The notes under the pieces: generated by a model
What the model was told of the DNA's origin: nothing
The model's input: the letters and a program-made list of their open reading frames with translations, nothing else
The model's database searches: none
Source of the DNA: Phycisphaerae bacterium
GTDB lineage: Bacteria; Planctomycetota; Phycisphaerae; UBA1845; Fen-1342
Reading direction: 5' to 3'
Assembly: GCA_030428945.1 (NCBI GenBank)
Contig: JAUIEC010000011.1
Location: 1-64,000, forward strand
DNA length: 64,000 nucleotides
Shown here: positions 17,446 to 28,500 of the stretch, piece after piece
Layout: each line of letters opens with the position of its first letter
Numbering within the stretch: the first letter of the stretch is position 1
Made by a program: the position numbers and the translations under genes

Positions 17446-17829
17446 ATGCCACGTATTGCGGGTGTTGACATTCCGAATGACAAGCGGATCGATGTCGCGT
17501 TGACACGGATCTACGGGATCGGGCTGTACACGGCCCAGCAGATCCTGGGAACGGCGCGGATCGAACTGGAAGTGCGGGCCGGCAAGCTGAGCGAAGACGA
17601 AGTCAGCCGGATCGCCAACATCATCGAGAACGACTACGTGGTCGAGGGTCAGTTGCGGCGGACGCTGCAGCAGAACATCGCCCGCCTGCGCGACATCCGC
17701 TGCCATCGCGGCCTGCGGCACATCCGCGGGCTGCCGGTGCGTGGCCAGCGGACGCGGACGAACGCCCGCACGCGGAAGGGACCGAAGAAGACGGTCGCCG
17801 GGAAGAAGAGCGTCAAGGAAATGCGGTAA
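17446..17829 (+). CDS. rpsM: 30S ribosomal protein S13
   Basis: Head protein contacting the P-site tRNA and the B1 bridge. It is 127 residues, with [20 protein letters not shown] at the start, the [10 protein letters not shown] region and the C-terminal [18 protein letters not shown] signature. Confidence 0.98.
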   Translation: MPRIAGVDIPNDKRIDVALTRIYGIGLYTAQQILGTARIELEVRAGKLSEDEVSRIANIIENDYVVEGQLRRTLQQNIARLRDIRCHRGLRHIRGLPVRGQRTRTNARTRKGPKKTVAGKKSVKEMR

Positions 17830-17852
17830 CCCCCCGCAGGGAGTCAGCCAAC

Positions 17853-18254
17853 GTGGCCAAGCCAGCCAAGCGTAAAGTCAAGAAGAACGTCGCCCGGGCG
17901 ATTGCCCACATCAAGGCGACCTTCAACAACACGATCATCACGATCACCGACGTGAACGGTGACACCATCTGCTGGGCTTCGTCCGGCTCGGTGTCGCTCG
18001 GCGGCGGTGAGAAGAAGTTCAGCGGTGCCCGCAAGAGCACCCCGTTCGCGGCCCAGCGGGCGGCCCAGTACTGCGCCGGGGAAGCCAAGAAGCACGGCGT
18101 GCTGGAGATGGACATCAAGGTCAAGGGCCCCGGCGCCGGACGCGAGTCGGCCATGACCGCCCTGCAGGCGGCCGGGATCCGGATTCAGTCGATCGAGGAT
18201 GTCACGCCGATCCCGCACAACGGTTGTCGGCCGCGGAAGAAGCGGAGGGTCTGA
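17853..18254 (+). CDS. rpsK: 30S ribosomal protein S11
   Basis: Platform protein near the E site. It is 133 residues, with the basic N-terminal arm [20 protein letters not shown], the [10 protein letters not shown] segment and the C-terminal [18 protein letters not shown]. It starts with GTG after a GGGAG site. Confidence 0.98.
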   Translation: MAKPAKRKVKKNVARAIAHIKATFNNTIITITDVNGDTICWASSGSVSLGGGEKKFSGARKSTPFAAQRAAQYCAGEAKKHGVLEMDIKVKGPGAGRESAMTALQAAGIRIQSIEDVTPIPHNGCRPRKKRRV

Positions 18255-18257
18255 TCG

Positions 18258-18899
18258 ATGGCACGCTACACCGGACCGACGACGCGGCTCTCACGCCGCG
18301 AGGGCGTCAACCTGATGCTCAAGCCGATTCGCGACCTGAGCGGCAAGATGCCGCTGGAACGCGAGTACAAGAACTACCCGCCCGGGATGCACATCTGGCG
18401 GCGGAGCAAGACCAGCGAGTACGGCATCCGCCTGCGCGAAAAGCAGAAGGTCAAGCGGTACTACGGGGTCCTGGAGAAGCAGTTCCAGCGCTACTTCAAG
18501 ATGGCCGAGCGGTCGAAGGACAACACCGGCATCGAACTGCTGCGCCTGCTCGAGCGGCGGCTGGACAACGTGGTCTACAAGACCCGCTTCATCGCCGGCC
18601 GGCGCGGCGCCCGCCAGGCGATCGCCCACGGGCACGTGACCGTCAACGGCCGCAAGGTGGACATCGCCAGCTACCTGGTGAACGCCGGCGACAAGATCGC
18701 GATCCGCAAGTCGGACCGCAGCGAGAAGTACGCCCGGGCCCAGATGCAACTGCTCGAAGGGGTCAGCGAGCCGCGCCCGCAGAGCTGGCTGTCGGCCGAC
18801 CCGGAGAAGCTGGAAGCGACCGTGGTGGCCCTGCCCGAGCGGGACGACGTCCTGATCCCGGTGGAAGAACAGCTGATCGTCGAGTTCTGCTCGCGATAA
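18258..18899 (+). CDS. rpsD: 30S ribosomal protein S4
   Basis: Early 16S rRNA binder and helicase-site protein. It is 213 residues, with LRLLERRLDNVVYKTRFIAG and the S4 RNA-binding domain (ARQAIAHGHVTVNGRKVD, about 115-135). It has no N-terminal zinc-binding cysteines, so it is the zinc-free form. It begins 3 bases after rpsK. Confidence 0.97.
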   Translation: MARYTGPTTRLSRREGVNLMLKPIRDLSGKMPLEREYKNYPPGMHIWRRSKTSEYGIRLREKQKVKRYYGVLEKQFQRYFKMAERSKDNTGIELLRLLERRLDNVVYKTRFIAGRRGARQAIAHGHVTVNGRKVDIASYLVNAGDKIAIRKSDRSEKYARAQMQLLEGVSEPRPQSWLSADPEKLEATVVALPERDDVLIPVEEQLIVEFCSR

Positions 18900-18927
18900 A
18901 CATTGGACCTTTCGCAAGGAAGCTACT

Positions 18928-19929
18928 ATGCGGATTCGATGGCGTGGCCTGGAACTGCCGACCCGCGTGATTCGTGACGAGAACGTCAGCAACGAGGTCT
19001 TCGGCCGCTTCTCGGTCGAGCCCTTCGAGCGTGGCTTCGGCACGACGGTCGGCAACAGCCTGCGACGCATTCTGCTGTCGAGCCTCGAGGGTTCGGCCGT
19101 CACGCATGCCCGGATCGCCGGTGCGGACCACGAGTTCTGCACGCTCAAGGGGATCCTCGAGGATGTCACCGACATCATCCTGAACATCAAGTCGCTGGTC
19201 GTGAACGTCGACGGCGACGAGCCCCGCCGCCTGCGGATCGAACACAAGGGCAAGGGCGAGATCAAGGCCGGCGCCTTCGAGTGCGAGAACGGCGTCGAGG
19301 TGGTCAACAAGGACCAGATCATCGCCACCGCCACCGACGACGTGACCTTCTCGGCCGAACTGGTGGCCGCCCGCGGCCGCGGGTACGTCCCGGCGACCGA
19401 GCACATCGACGAGAACGCCGAGCTGGGCGTGATTCCGCTGGACGCGGTCTTCTCGCCGGTCACGCGGGTCCGCTACCGGACCGAGGACACGCGGGTCGGA
19501 CAGAAGACCAACTACGACCGGCTGATCATGGAAGTCTGGACGAAGGGCACGCTGACGCCGGAGGGCGCCCTGGTCGAGTCGGCCAAGATCCTCCGCAAGC
19601 ACCTGAACCCGTTCGTGCAGTACTTCGAGTTGGGGGCCGCGATGGCCGCCCCGGACGAAGCGCCGGCCGCGCCGGCTTCGCCGATCGACGAGGAACTGCA
19701 GCGGAAGCTGGCGATGCCGGTTTCGAGCCTCGAACTGGGCGTGCGGGCGAACAACTGCCTGGAGTCGGCCCAGTTGACGACGGTCGGCGACCTGATCACC
19801 AAGACGGAAGCCGAGCTGATGCAGTTGCGCAGCTTCGGCAAGACGAGCCTCGATGAGGTCAAGGAGAAGCTGGCGGCGCTGGGTCTTTCGCTCGGCATGA
19901 GCATCGACGCGCCGGTCAGCTCGAACTGA
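18928..19929 (+). CDS. rpoA: DNA-directed RNA polymerase subunit alpha
   Basis: Scaffold for RNA polymerase assembly and a target of activators. The 333 residues carry the N-terminal dimerisation domain (FERGFGTTVGNSLRRILLSS, about 32-51), an Ala/Pro-rich linker near 235-250, and the C-terminal DNA/activator-binding domain with ELGVRANNCLESAQLTTVGD and LRSFGKTSLDEVKEKL. Position between rpsD and rplQ is canonical. Confidence 0.98.
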   Translation: MRIRWRGLELPTRVIRDENVSNEVFGRFSVEPFERGFGTTVGNSLRRILLSSLEGSAVTHARIAGADHEFCTLKGILEDVTDIILNIKSLVVNVDGDEPRRLRIEHKGKGEIKAGAFECENGVEVVNKDQIIATATDDVTFSAELVAARGRGYVPATEHIDENAELGVIPLDAVFSPVTRVRYRTEDTRVGQKTNYDRLIMEVWTKGTLTPEGALVESAKILRKHLNPFVQYFELGAAMAAPDEAPAAPASPIDEELQRKLAMPVSSLELGVRANNCLESAQLTTVGDLITKTEAELMQLRSFGKTSLDEVKEKLAALGLSLGMSIDAPVSSN

Positions 19930-19975
19930 GCAAAGAAGGTAACCTAGCTGCGAAGCTGTAACAGGAAGTGATCTC

Positions 19976-20659
19976 ATGCGACACGGCGTTGGCGGACGCA
20001 AGCTGAATCGGACCTCGTCCCATCGCAAGGCGATGCGGCGCAACATGGTCCAGAGCCTGATCGAGCACGGCCGGATCAAGACCACGCTGGTGAAGGCCAA
20101 GGACGTCCGCGCCTTCGCCGAGCGTCTGTTCACGCTCGCGATCGACGGCAGCCTGGCCGCCCGCCAGCGGGCGACCGCCCTGCTGAACGACCGGCAGATT
20201 GTCCCGCGGGACCGGCAGGCCGACTACGACCGGATGTCCGACGAGGACCGGGCCCGGACGCACCGCTCGCGCAGCGGTCGCCGCTACCGGGCCGCGACGA
20301 CTCGCCCGGGCGTCGAGTTCACCAGCGAGTCGGTCGTCAATCGCCTGTTCACCGAGATCGGCCCGGCCCTCAAGGCCCGCATCGCCGACCGCGGCAGCGC
20401 CGGCGGCTACACCCGGATCATCAAGCTGGCCGAACCCCGCCTGGGTGACGCCGCCCCGACCGCGATCCTCGAGATCGTCTCGGCCGAGGACGCCCCGCGG
20501 ACCGGCCGGACCGACACCAACCGGCGTCGCCGCAAGGCCGAGGCCCGCTACGCCCTGTTCGCCGGCGGCGTGACCAGCACCGCGGCCGCCGCCAAGGCCC
20601 AGGCCGAGCAGGCCCCGGCCGAAGAGGCCGCGCCCGAAGGTGACAGCACCGAGGACTGA
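19976..20659 (+). CDS. rplQ: 50S ribosomal protein L17 with insertion and C-terminal tail
   Basis: Sits near the tunnel exit. The L17 core is clear: MRHGVGGRKLNRTSSHRKAM, the IKTTLVKAKDVRAFAE helix, and GGYTRIIKLAEPRLGDAAP. At 227 residues it is almost twice the usual 120-130. The excess is an Arg/Asp-rich insertion of about 43 residues (about 75-118) between the two halves of the core and a tail of about 55 residues (Ala/Glu-rich end). AGGAAGTGA precedes the ATG. Last gene of the ribosomal run. Confidence 0.96.
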   Translation: MRHGVGGRKLNRTSSHRKAMRRNMVQSLIEHGRIKTTLVKAKDVRAFAERLFTLAIDGSLAARQRATALLNDRQIVPRDRQADYDRMSDEDRARTHRSRSGRRYRAATTRPGVEFTSESVVNRLFTEIGPALKARIADRGSAGGYTRIIKLAEPRLGDAAPTAILEIVSAEDAPRTGRTDTNRRRRKAEARYALFAGGVTSTAAAAKAQAEQAPAEEAAPEGDSTED

Positions 20660-20663
20660 CCGG

Positions 20664-21077
20664 GTGTCCAGCAGCCCGTCGATATTCACGCGGATCGTGC
20701 AGGGGGAAATCCCCTGCCACCGCGTGCTGGAATCCCCTGCCGTGCTGGCGTTCCTGGACATCAACCCCCTGGCCCCAGGGCACACGCTGGTGATCCCGAA
20801 GCGCGAGGTCGCCCGCCTGGACGACCTGCGTCCGGAGGAGGTCGCGGAGGTGGCCTGCGCGGTGGCGACGCTGGCCCCGCGGATCCTGGCGGCGGTCGGT
20901 ACCCGGGACTACAACGTGCTGCAGAACAACGGCCCGGCCTCCGGCCAGGAGGTCCCGCACGTGCACTTCCACATCATTCCACGGCGGGCGGGTGACGGCC
21001 TGGGATTCCGCTGGAAGCCGCAGGCGAGCGCCCCGGAGGCGCTGGCGGACCTGGCCGCCCGAATCGCGGGCGCCTGA
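20664..21077 (+). CDS. HIT family nucleotide-binding protein
   Basis: Predicted nucleoside phosphoramidate or dinucleotide hydrolase of the histidine-triad family, acting in the cytoplasm. The 137-residue product has IFTRIVQGEIPCHRVLES at the start and the catalytic triad HVHFHIIPR near residues 97-105. This GTG start follows rplQ by 4 bases and gives the normal length; another GTG at 20640 would overlap rplQ by 20 bases. The substrate cannot be predicted. Confidence 0.92.
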   Translation: MSSSPSIFTRIVQGEIPCHRVLESPAVLAFLDINPLAPGHTLVIPKREVARLDDLRPEEVAEVACAVATLAPRILAAVGTRDYNVLQNNGPASGQEVPHVHFHIIPRRAGDGLGFRWKPQASAPEALADLAARIAGA

Positions 21078-21095
21078 CGAACTCCGGCGACCGCG

Positions 21096-21123
21096 CTTGC
21101 GGGGACGTGTCGGCGATCTATAA
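21096..21123 (+). promoter_or_regulatory. Predicted promoter of the tRNA-Ala gene
   Basis: TTGCGG and a perfect TATAAT are separated by 16 bases. The -10 hexamer ends 16 bases before the tRNA, which fits a short 5' leader processed by RNase P. Confidence 0.65.
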
Positions 21124-21139
21124 TGTTGAATTCCGAAAC

Positions 21140-21212
<73 letters not shown>

Positions 21213-21623
21213 ATCTCTGTCCGACAGCCTGACCTGCCCCTGCCATTCGTACCAATTCCCAGCGCGCGAATCCGCGCTCCTGCAGACTCCGCGCAGGACG
21301 AGCATGCCGGCTTCCCTGCTCCGGACTTCAACCGCCCGGGCCATCCAACATCACCCGTGAATGGTAATCGTTTCCGCCTAGCTCCCTAGAGGTTCGCCCC
21401 AACCCGCATTGTTGCGAACACGTCAGCGACTCGTAACCAAAGCGAGAGGAAAGGCGCTCCAAGGCGCCGGAATCGGACCATCCATCCAGAGTGGGTGCCA
21501 GCCCCTTCTTTCAGGTGGGATTCTCCTTGCTGTCCGAGCGGGCGCCTGGCTAGGATCGTGAAGCGGCGAACGTGGCGAGCGCTTCGCGCAAGGCTATTCG
21601 TGCAAGACCATCTGGAGCTGCCG
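21213..21623. other. Intergenic region between tRNA-Ala and the repeat protein, with a promoter
   Basis: No gene is recognised. A promoter-like pair TTGCTG (21527-21532) and TAGGAT (21551-21556) with an 18-base spacer lies before the next gene. It places the transcript start downstream of the farthest in-frame ATG at 21495, supporting a later translation start. No clear terminator follows the tRNA. Confidence 0.45.
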
Positions 21624-24600
21624 TTGTCCTCCTTCGCGCGCACCCTGTTGTGTTCCTTCCTACTGTCTGTTGCGCCGGCCCTGGCGCAGGATTGCAATGG
21701 AAACGGCGTTGATGATGCGGAAGAGCTCGCGCAACGCCCGGCCGTATCGGCCACGCTGTCCCAGGCGTTGTTCGTGGCTCAGGCGGAGATGGTCGACGCC
21801 CTGCTGCCGAACCCGCGACCGGTGACCGAGTCGGGCACCGGCGTGCGGGACGGCCTCGTCCTCGACGGGAGTCACTTCCGGGGCGACGGCATCAACATGC
21901 TTCACACCTACGGAGAGATCGAGTCGGGCTGGGTCGGCGTGGGGGCGCAGTCCAGCTACGTCAATGTCATCGGCAACCACTGGTTTGCCGTGGCGGCCGA
22001 GAACGTCGGTGTCGATGAATTCAGCATCACCGGACAGTTCAGTGACGAGCCCGGCCGCGATTCGGAGCAGGCCGAGCGGATTGTCGGTGTGCGCGGCATT
22101 CCGGTGCGTGTCTTCGAACAGCGTTCGTTCGGCGCCGACCTTCCGGTTGTCGAAGAATTGTGGATGGTGCCCCTGGCGCCCGACGATCTCCGCTACGGCT
22201 TCACGCCCGCAGGGGACACGCAGACTCATGTCCTGCGGCGCTTCGAGTCGGGCGGCAGCTTTCTGTACCTGGTCTGGGTCCGTGACAGCACGCAGGTGCT
22301 CAGCGATGCGCAGCGAGATACGCTCATCGAAACGCTGCTCGACACGACCGTCGTCGGTGCCATCGACTGCGACGGCAACGGCATGCTGGACGAGTGCGAA
22401 TTGAATCCCGCCAGCGATCGGAACGGCAACGGCGTGCTTGACGCGTGTGAACCGGATTGCGACGGCGATGGCCTCCCGGACGACTACGAGCTTGCGACCG
22501 GACAGGCGGACGACTGCAACGAGAACGGGATCCCCGACGCCTGTGAGATCGCGTCCGGGCAGGCGTCTGATGTCGACCTCGATGGCCGGCCCGATCGCTG
22601 CCAGCCGGACTGCAACGACAACCAGGTGCCGGACAGCTTCGAGATCGCCGGCGGCGCCTCGGACGACTGCAATGCCAACGGCATCCCCGACGATTGCGAC
22701 CCGCCGCGGTCACGTACCGTACGTTCGTCGGCGTTCACACCCGACCAGGTGCAGCCCGGGCAGTGGGCTCACCTGCGCTGGAGCGCGCTCCCTTCCGAGG
22801 CGGATGTGTACATCCAGTTCGACGCCGAGCAGGCCCGGGAAACGGTCCTGAACGTGCGCCTCGGCGACACGCTGGTCGGGCAGGTGGAAATGGTGCGACC
22901 GGGCTGCTGCGATACGCCCAGCGGCTCCCTCGTGATCGCCCGCGACCTGTTCAACGGCCTGGTGACGGACGGTCGCGCGGACCTGTCGTTCCAGGATGCG
23001 AACGTGGGCGTGTTCCTGTTCTCCGATGAGCTATCCACTCTTACAGTCACCGTCGCCGGTACGCAGACAGGTGGATCCGAGGACTGCAACGGCGACGGGA
23101 TCCCGGACGACTGCCAGTTCGCGGACGGCACCGTGGCGGACGAGAACGGAAACGGCCGCAGCGATGCATGCGAGCCGGACTGCGACGACAACGGTTTGTC
23201 AGACTTGATCGAACTCGCCGACGGGCTCGTATCGGACTGCAACGGCAACGGTATCCCGGATCAATGTGACGAGGGCGTGCTCTACCGCTCCGAGGTCCGC
23301 AACGAAAACGTACTGGCCGAAGACATTCGCCAGGTGGCGTTCGTCGATGTGCCCGCACCGTCGGCCGACGGATTCCTGCGCGTGACCGGCGCCGATGGTT
23401 CTCGAGACCTCCAGGTGGTCATGGAGGGAATCCTGATCGACACCGTCGCGGGGCCTCCGGACTGCGCGTTCGACGAACGTTCGCTGTTGCTCGCCCCCGA
23501 AGCGTTGCAGGCCGCGGCCGAGGACCGGGTGATCTCCTTCACCATCACCGCCGCGCCGACCGGCAACGACTGCCCGCAGGCAGGCTTCACCCTGCAACTG
23601 GTCTATCCGACCGGTACTTCCAGCGACTGCGACTTCAACGGGCGACTGGACGAATGCGAACTGGACGCGGGCACGGACTGCGACGGCTCCGGCGTGCTTG
23701 ACGTCTGCGAAAACACCGGCCTGCAGCGCGACTTGCGCCTGGTGCGTGAACGATTTGATGCCACCGCCTTGCCGATGATCCGCGGCTTCGGACTGTACGA
23801 GTTTGCCGGGGGCGAGACCGGCGATCGCCTGTTTGACGACGGGGCCGGCACGATTCGTGACCACGACAACCGGATCTCCACCGATCGGGCCGACGCGGTT
23901 CCCTACACGGGCGGCGTGGTCCTCCCGGCTGATGATCTCTTCGGACCGGGCAGCACCTACATGACCCGCAAACGCCCCGGGCTCTTCGCCCTGATGGCCA
24001 GCGGTGCGTCGGTCGCTCTTCTCAGGTCTTCGGGGTCCTTGCAGGATCACGATGCGATCCTCGATTCCGCCCGACTCTTCACCAGCGTGCACGGTGTCGA
24101 CTACACGATCCTGACCAAGCGGTTCACGCAGTTGCCGTACCCGGCTCCACACCACATTTACGTCGTGCCGGGAACCTGGACGACCGTCGACGATTCCGCC
24201 TTCGTGCTCGCTTCGTCCGGGGGAGGCTCCAGCACGATCTACGGCGAGCAACTCCCGGGAATCCGCGAGTTGATCTACCTCTACGCGATGACCGCTTCCG
24301 GAGCACCGCTCTCCGATGCCGAGGTGACCGATCTGGTGAACGTCTTTCTCGAGAACGTGATGGAGGCCGATCGAGACTGCGACGACGACGGTGTGGTCGA
24401 CAGTTGTCAGATCGGCATGGATCCAACGCTCGACCTGAACGCGAACGGCGTACTGGACGGCTGCGAGCCGGACTGCAACAGCAATCAGATCGCGGATACG
24501 ATCGAAATCGCGGACGGCGCCGTGGCGGACTGCGACCAGAACGGAGTGCCCGATTCGTGTCAGTTCGACTGCGATGCGAACGGAATCCCGGACCGCTGCC

Positions 24601-25439
24601 AGGTCCTCGCGGGTGAACAGGATTGCGACCAGGACCAGGTTCTCGACCGTTGCCAGCCCGATTGCGACGGCGATGGTCTCCCGGACACCTGCGCGCTGCG
24701 CGCCGGAGAGGTCGACTGCGACGGGAATGGCGTGCCCGACGACTGCGACCTCGCCACCGGCGCGGCTTCGGACTGCAACGCCAACGGTGTTCCCGATACC
24801 TGCGACCTGCCCCAGTCCCGGTTCATTCTGCGACTCGAGCCGATCGTCGCCAACGAGCCGTACGAATTGCGTGTGCGCAATCTGCCGGTCGCCACCGCGC
24901 CGGTGACCTACCGCGTCCGCGGGCGCGTGGACGGGTCTCGTCCCGCCCGCTTCTTCCGCCTGGAAATCAACAACTGGGATGCCATTACGTTCTTCGGCGG
25001 CCAGGGGCCCGAATGCGACGGAATCGACACCGACGCCGTCGAGATGTCAGCCGAGCAGTACAACGAGATCGTCACGCATGGTCAGGCTGATATCACGCTC
25101 ACGCCGAACGGTCCCCAGAACTGCCCGGACGGGTGGATTGAACTGGTCTTCGACTACGGCCAGCAGACGACCAGCGAGGACTGCAACCAGAACATGGTTC
25201 CGGACGAGTGCGATCCCGACTTCAACAACAACGGCATCGTGGATGACTGCGGCGAGTGCCTCGGAGACACCAACGGCAACGGCCGCATCGGCGAACGCGA
25301 CCTGCTGGACCTGCTGCAGAACTTCGGCACCGCCAGCCAGGCGACCGTGGAGATGGGAGACGCTGACGGGGACGGGGACGTCGACCTGATCGATCTGGCC
25401 TATGTGCTTTCCGTGTACGGCCAGCGCTGCGACGACTAA
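21624..25439 (+). CDS. Giant secreted protein with DCNGNGIPD repeats and C-terminal dockerin
   Basis: Function is unknown; probably exported and calcium-binding. The product of about 1271 residues has a signal peptide (SSFARTLLCSFLLSVAPALA), a unique domain to about 235, then blocks of Cys-containing thrombospondin-3-like repeats (such as DCNGNGIPDQCD and DCNANGIPDDCD) alternating with beta-rich segments. One central segment of about 240 residues (from about LVRERFDATALPMIRGFGLY) contains no repeats. The C-terminus is a type I dockerin (DTNGNGRIGERDLLDLLQNF and DADGDGDVDLIDLAYVLSVY). This TTG is chosen because GGAG lies 6 bases before it and a signal peptide follows; GTG at 21600 is an alternative. 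The next gene is convergent. Confidence 0.85.
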   Translation: MSSFARTLLCSFLLSVAPALAQDCNGNGVDDAEELAQRPAVSATLSQALFVAQAEMVDALLPNPRPVTESGTGVRDGLVLDGSHFRGDGINMLHTYGEIESGWVGVGAQSSYVNVIGNHWFAVAAENVGVDEFSITGQFSDEPGRDSEQAERIVGVRGIPVRVFEQRSFGADLPVVEELWMVPLAPDDLRYGFTPAGDTQTHVLRRFESGGSFLYLVWVRDSTQVLSDAQRDTLIETLLDTTVVGAIDCDGNGMLDECELNPASDRNGNGVLDACEPDCDGDGLPDDYELATGQADDCNENGIPDACEIASGQASDVDLDGRPDRCQPDCNDNQVPDSFEIAGGASDDCNANGIPDDCDPPRSRTVRSSAFTPDQVQPGQWAHLRWSALPSEADVYIQFDAEQARETVLNVRLGDTLVGQVEMVRPGCCDTPSGSLVIARDLFNGLVTDGRADLSFQDANVGVFLFSDELSTLTVTVAGTQTGGSEDCNGDGIPDDCQFADGTVADENGNGRSDACEPDCDDNGLSDLIELADGLVSDCNGNGIPDQCDEGVLYRSEVRNENVLAEDIRQVAFVDVPAPSADGFLRVTGADGSRDLQVVMEGILIDTVAGPPDCAFDERSLLLAPEALQAAAEDRVISFTITAAPTGNDCPQAGFTLQLVYPTGTSSDCDFNGRLDECELDAGTDCDGSGVLDVCENTGLQRDLRLVRERFDATALPMIRGFGLYEFAGGETGDRLFDDGAGTIRDHDNRISTDRADAVPYTGGVVLPADDLFGPGSTYMTRKRPGLFALMASGASVALLRSSGSLQDHDAILDSARLFTSVHGVDYTILTKRFTQLPYPAPHHIYVVPGTWTTVDDSAFVLASSGGGSSTIYGEQLPGIRELIYLYAMTASGAPLSDAEVTDLVNVFLENVMEADRDCDDDGVVDSCQIGMDPTLDLNANGVLDGCEPDCNSNQIADTIEIADGAVADCDQNGVPDSCQFDCDANGIPDRCQVLAGEQDCDQDQVLDRCQPDCDGDGLPDTCALRAGEVDCDGNGVPDDCDLATGAASDCNANGVPDTCDLPQSRFILRLEPIVANEPYELRVRNLPVATAPVTYRVRGRVDGSRPARFFRLEINNWDAITFFGGQGPECDGIDTDAVEMSAEQYNEIVTHGQADITLTPNGPQNCPDGWIELVFDYGQQTTSEDCNQNMVPDECDPDFNNNGIVDDCGECLGDTNGNGRIGERDLLDLLQNFGTASQATVEMGDADGDGDVDLIDLAYVLSVYGQRCDD

Positions 25440-25514
25440 GGGACGACCACGTGCCCCAGGCAGTCGGTCGACAACCGGGCCCGGCGGTACGGTCCGAACG
25501 CCCGCGGTACCTGA

Positions 25515-28500
25515 TCAGCCACAGTTGCTGCCGAAGTCGCGCAGCACGGCGGCGAGGTCGGACAGATCGACATCGCCGTCACCATCGACATCGCCGGCCA
25601 ACGCGGTACCCGCCCGCCCGAACTGGGCCAGGACCGCCGAAAGGTCGGCCGAGTCAACGCGGCCATCACCGTTCGTGTCACCGGCACAACCGCACGGGCT
25701 GGTCGGCAACCAGGATGCCCCCACGACACTGCCATCGTACCCGCCGCCGGTCAGATCCTGTGATTCGGTCCTCGCGCCCTCGTCGAAGCGCCAGTAGGCC
25801 GTCAATCCGGGCGTGTTCGGTTCAATCGTTCGATGGGCATCGGCCGCAATCTCCGCGTCGGACCGCAGCGTCCGGAACAGGCGGACCTCGTCGATCTCGC
25901 CGACAAACGCGTCGGTGTGGCCGGGCTCTCCGCTGCGGCGAAGCGCGCCGATCCGGATGGGCGCGCTGGAACTGACCGCGAAGTCCTTGCGGGCCGGCCA
26001 CGCCCCGGTGACCGGGTGGCCGTCGAGGGACAGCCACGTGTCGTTCGTGCCGAAACGATGCCGGACCGCAACGTGATGCCAGACCCCGGGGACCAGAACC
26101 GCGGACTCACTGGTGTACCAGTGCTCCGGGCCACTGCCGAGATCAACATTGCCGAACCCGAAACGCAGGTGTCCGTCGAGGATTCCGAACGCGTAGTCCT
26201 GCTCGGTGGCGCGCCCCTTCGCCACAATCGTCCGCGCTCCGTTGACGTCGGCCGGACGGATGCGGGCCTCGAGCGTCATGTCGTCGGCCCGTTCGAAACG
26301 CAGCAGCAGCGAGCCGGGCACCTGGACCACATCTTCGGACTCCTCCGAGAACGCAAGCGCGAAACCGCCCAGGCCGGCGATGTCCTGGCACTGATCGAGG
26401 ACGCCGTCGCCGTTGCAGTCGCTGCCGAAACCAGCGGCCAGTTCGCAGGTGTCCAGTACCGCATCGCCATCACAGTCGGTCAGCGGAGTGCGCTCGCCCG
26501 CATCCGGCAACAGGTTGCCATTGCAATCGGACTGGCAGTCGTCCGGGATTCCGTCTCCCTCGGGCGGAAGCACATCCGCCGTCCTGCCGCTCACGATGTC
26601 GCACTCGTCGGGGATCCCGTTCCCGTTGCAGTCGCTGATGACACCGGCGGCCAGATCGCAACTGTCCGGAACGCCGTTGCCGTTGCAGTCGGGAACGACG
26701 CCGAAGAAGACCTCGATTCCGTCGGGGTCGCCGTTCCCGTTGCAATCCGAAGTCGAGTTCCCGATCCCGTCGCAGACATCGGGCGTCCCGTTGCCGTCGA
26801 GGTCCACGCTGGTGCCGGCGGCAATGTCGCAGTCGTCGGGGACACCGTTCTCGTTGCAGTCCGGTTCGCAGCGATCGCCGACACCATCACCGTCGCAATC
26901 GGCGGAACCGCAGTTCACCGGCACGACCCAGACCGCGCCGGCATTCGGGTCGGCAGTATCATCCCCGAGCGCACCGATCGCCAGATCGGCTACACCGTCG
27001 CCGTCCAGATCACCGAGGGACGCCACCGCGGATCCGAAGAAATCCCGGGTGGAAAGCGTACCCGCGAACCCGCTCGGACTGATCCGTCGATGGCCGCGCA
27101 CTGTCCCGTCCGACCGCAGGAACAGCAGCCACGCCGTTCCGGTACGCCGGCCCGCCACGCGCCGCCGGGACTCCCCGGCCACCAGGTCCGTGACCCCATC
27201 ACCATCGAGATCGCCGACCGGACTGATCCCCGTTCCAAAGCCGGAATAATCCTCCAGCAGGCCCACGAAGCCGCCGACGCCGCTGGTGATCTGCTGGTAG
27301 CTCTGCACGCTCCCATCTGAATTCAGGAACAGGATCCAGATGGCGTTTTGGCGCGCCCTGCTGACGGCGATGTCCGGAATGCCGTCGGCGTTCAGATCGC
27401 CAATACCGGACACCGTCGCACCGAACCCCCGCCCGCCGAAGTTGCTCTGGTCGCCCTCGATTCGATGATGCGCCCGCTCGGTTCCGTCCGGTTCGAGGAA
27501 CAGGATCGTCACCGAGTTGCTGTCGGGCGGGTAGTGCGTGTACCCGCTCGTGGCCAGTTCCGTTCGCCCGTCGCCATCCAGGTCTCCGATCGCCGACAGG
27601 CCGAGGCTTCGATAATCATGCGAGGCCTGGTCCTTGACGCTACCGTCGGCATTCAGCAGCAGAACGGTGGCTCGCCAGCGTTCCCCCACCGCCAGGTCCC
27701 CGACGCCGTCGCCGTCCAGATCGCCGAGGCCCGTCACGGAAGTGCCCAGCAAGTCCTGCGCGTCCAGCGGCATCAGCCCGCCCTCGGTGGCACTGATCTT
27801 TCGGTGGCCCGCAACGCTTCCGTCGGCGTTCAGGTTCAGCAGCCAGAGCGCGCCGAGGTTCCGGCCCCCGTCATCGTCGCGCGGCGCGCCGACGACCAGG
27901 TCCCAGGCGGAGTCGCCGGACCGGTGACCGAGGCCGGCAACCGGGCCGAACCAGTCGTTCGGATCGAGCGTTCCCGAGAAACCGGAGGTGCCTTCCGTCA
28001 CCCGAACCGCCCCGGCCCCGAAACAGTCATCCGGAACGCCGTCGCCGTTTGTGTCCGGGGCGTCGCAAGCGTCCGGCGTGCCGTTCGCGTTGCAGTCGCC
28101 GTCCCGGGCGAGGTCGCACTCGTCGGGGATTCCGTTGCCGTTGCAGTCGACTGCGTGCCGTCCGTCGCCGTCCGGGTCGTTCGGATCGAGGTCGCAGGCA
28201 TCCGGCACGCCATTGTCATTGCAGTCCCGGTCGAATCCGTCCGGCAGGCCATTGCCGTCACAGTCGCCTGCCCCGCCATCGAGGCCCAGTCGCCAGATGA
28301 CACCGTCCCGCATCCCCGGGGCACCAACCAGCAGTTCGACCCGACCGGAACCGTCCACGGACCGGGCGCCAAGGCTGGCGCCGAATTCCGCTTCGTCAGG
28401 GAGCACGCGGTGAAAGCCCTTCGACCCGCCCGTGATCTTCTCGGATGTCACGAGGTTCCCGGCCGGGTCGAACGCGAACAGCCAGGCCGCGCCGGGCCCT

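Noticed and set aside
21495..21623. Longer N-terminus of the giant repeat protein
   Set aside because: A promoter-like sequence lies inside it and the signal peptide begins at the later start.
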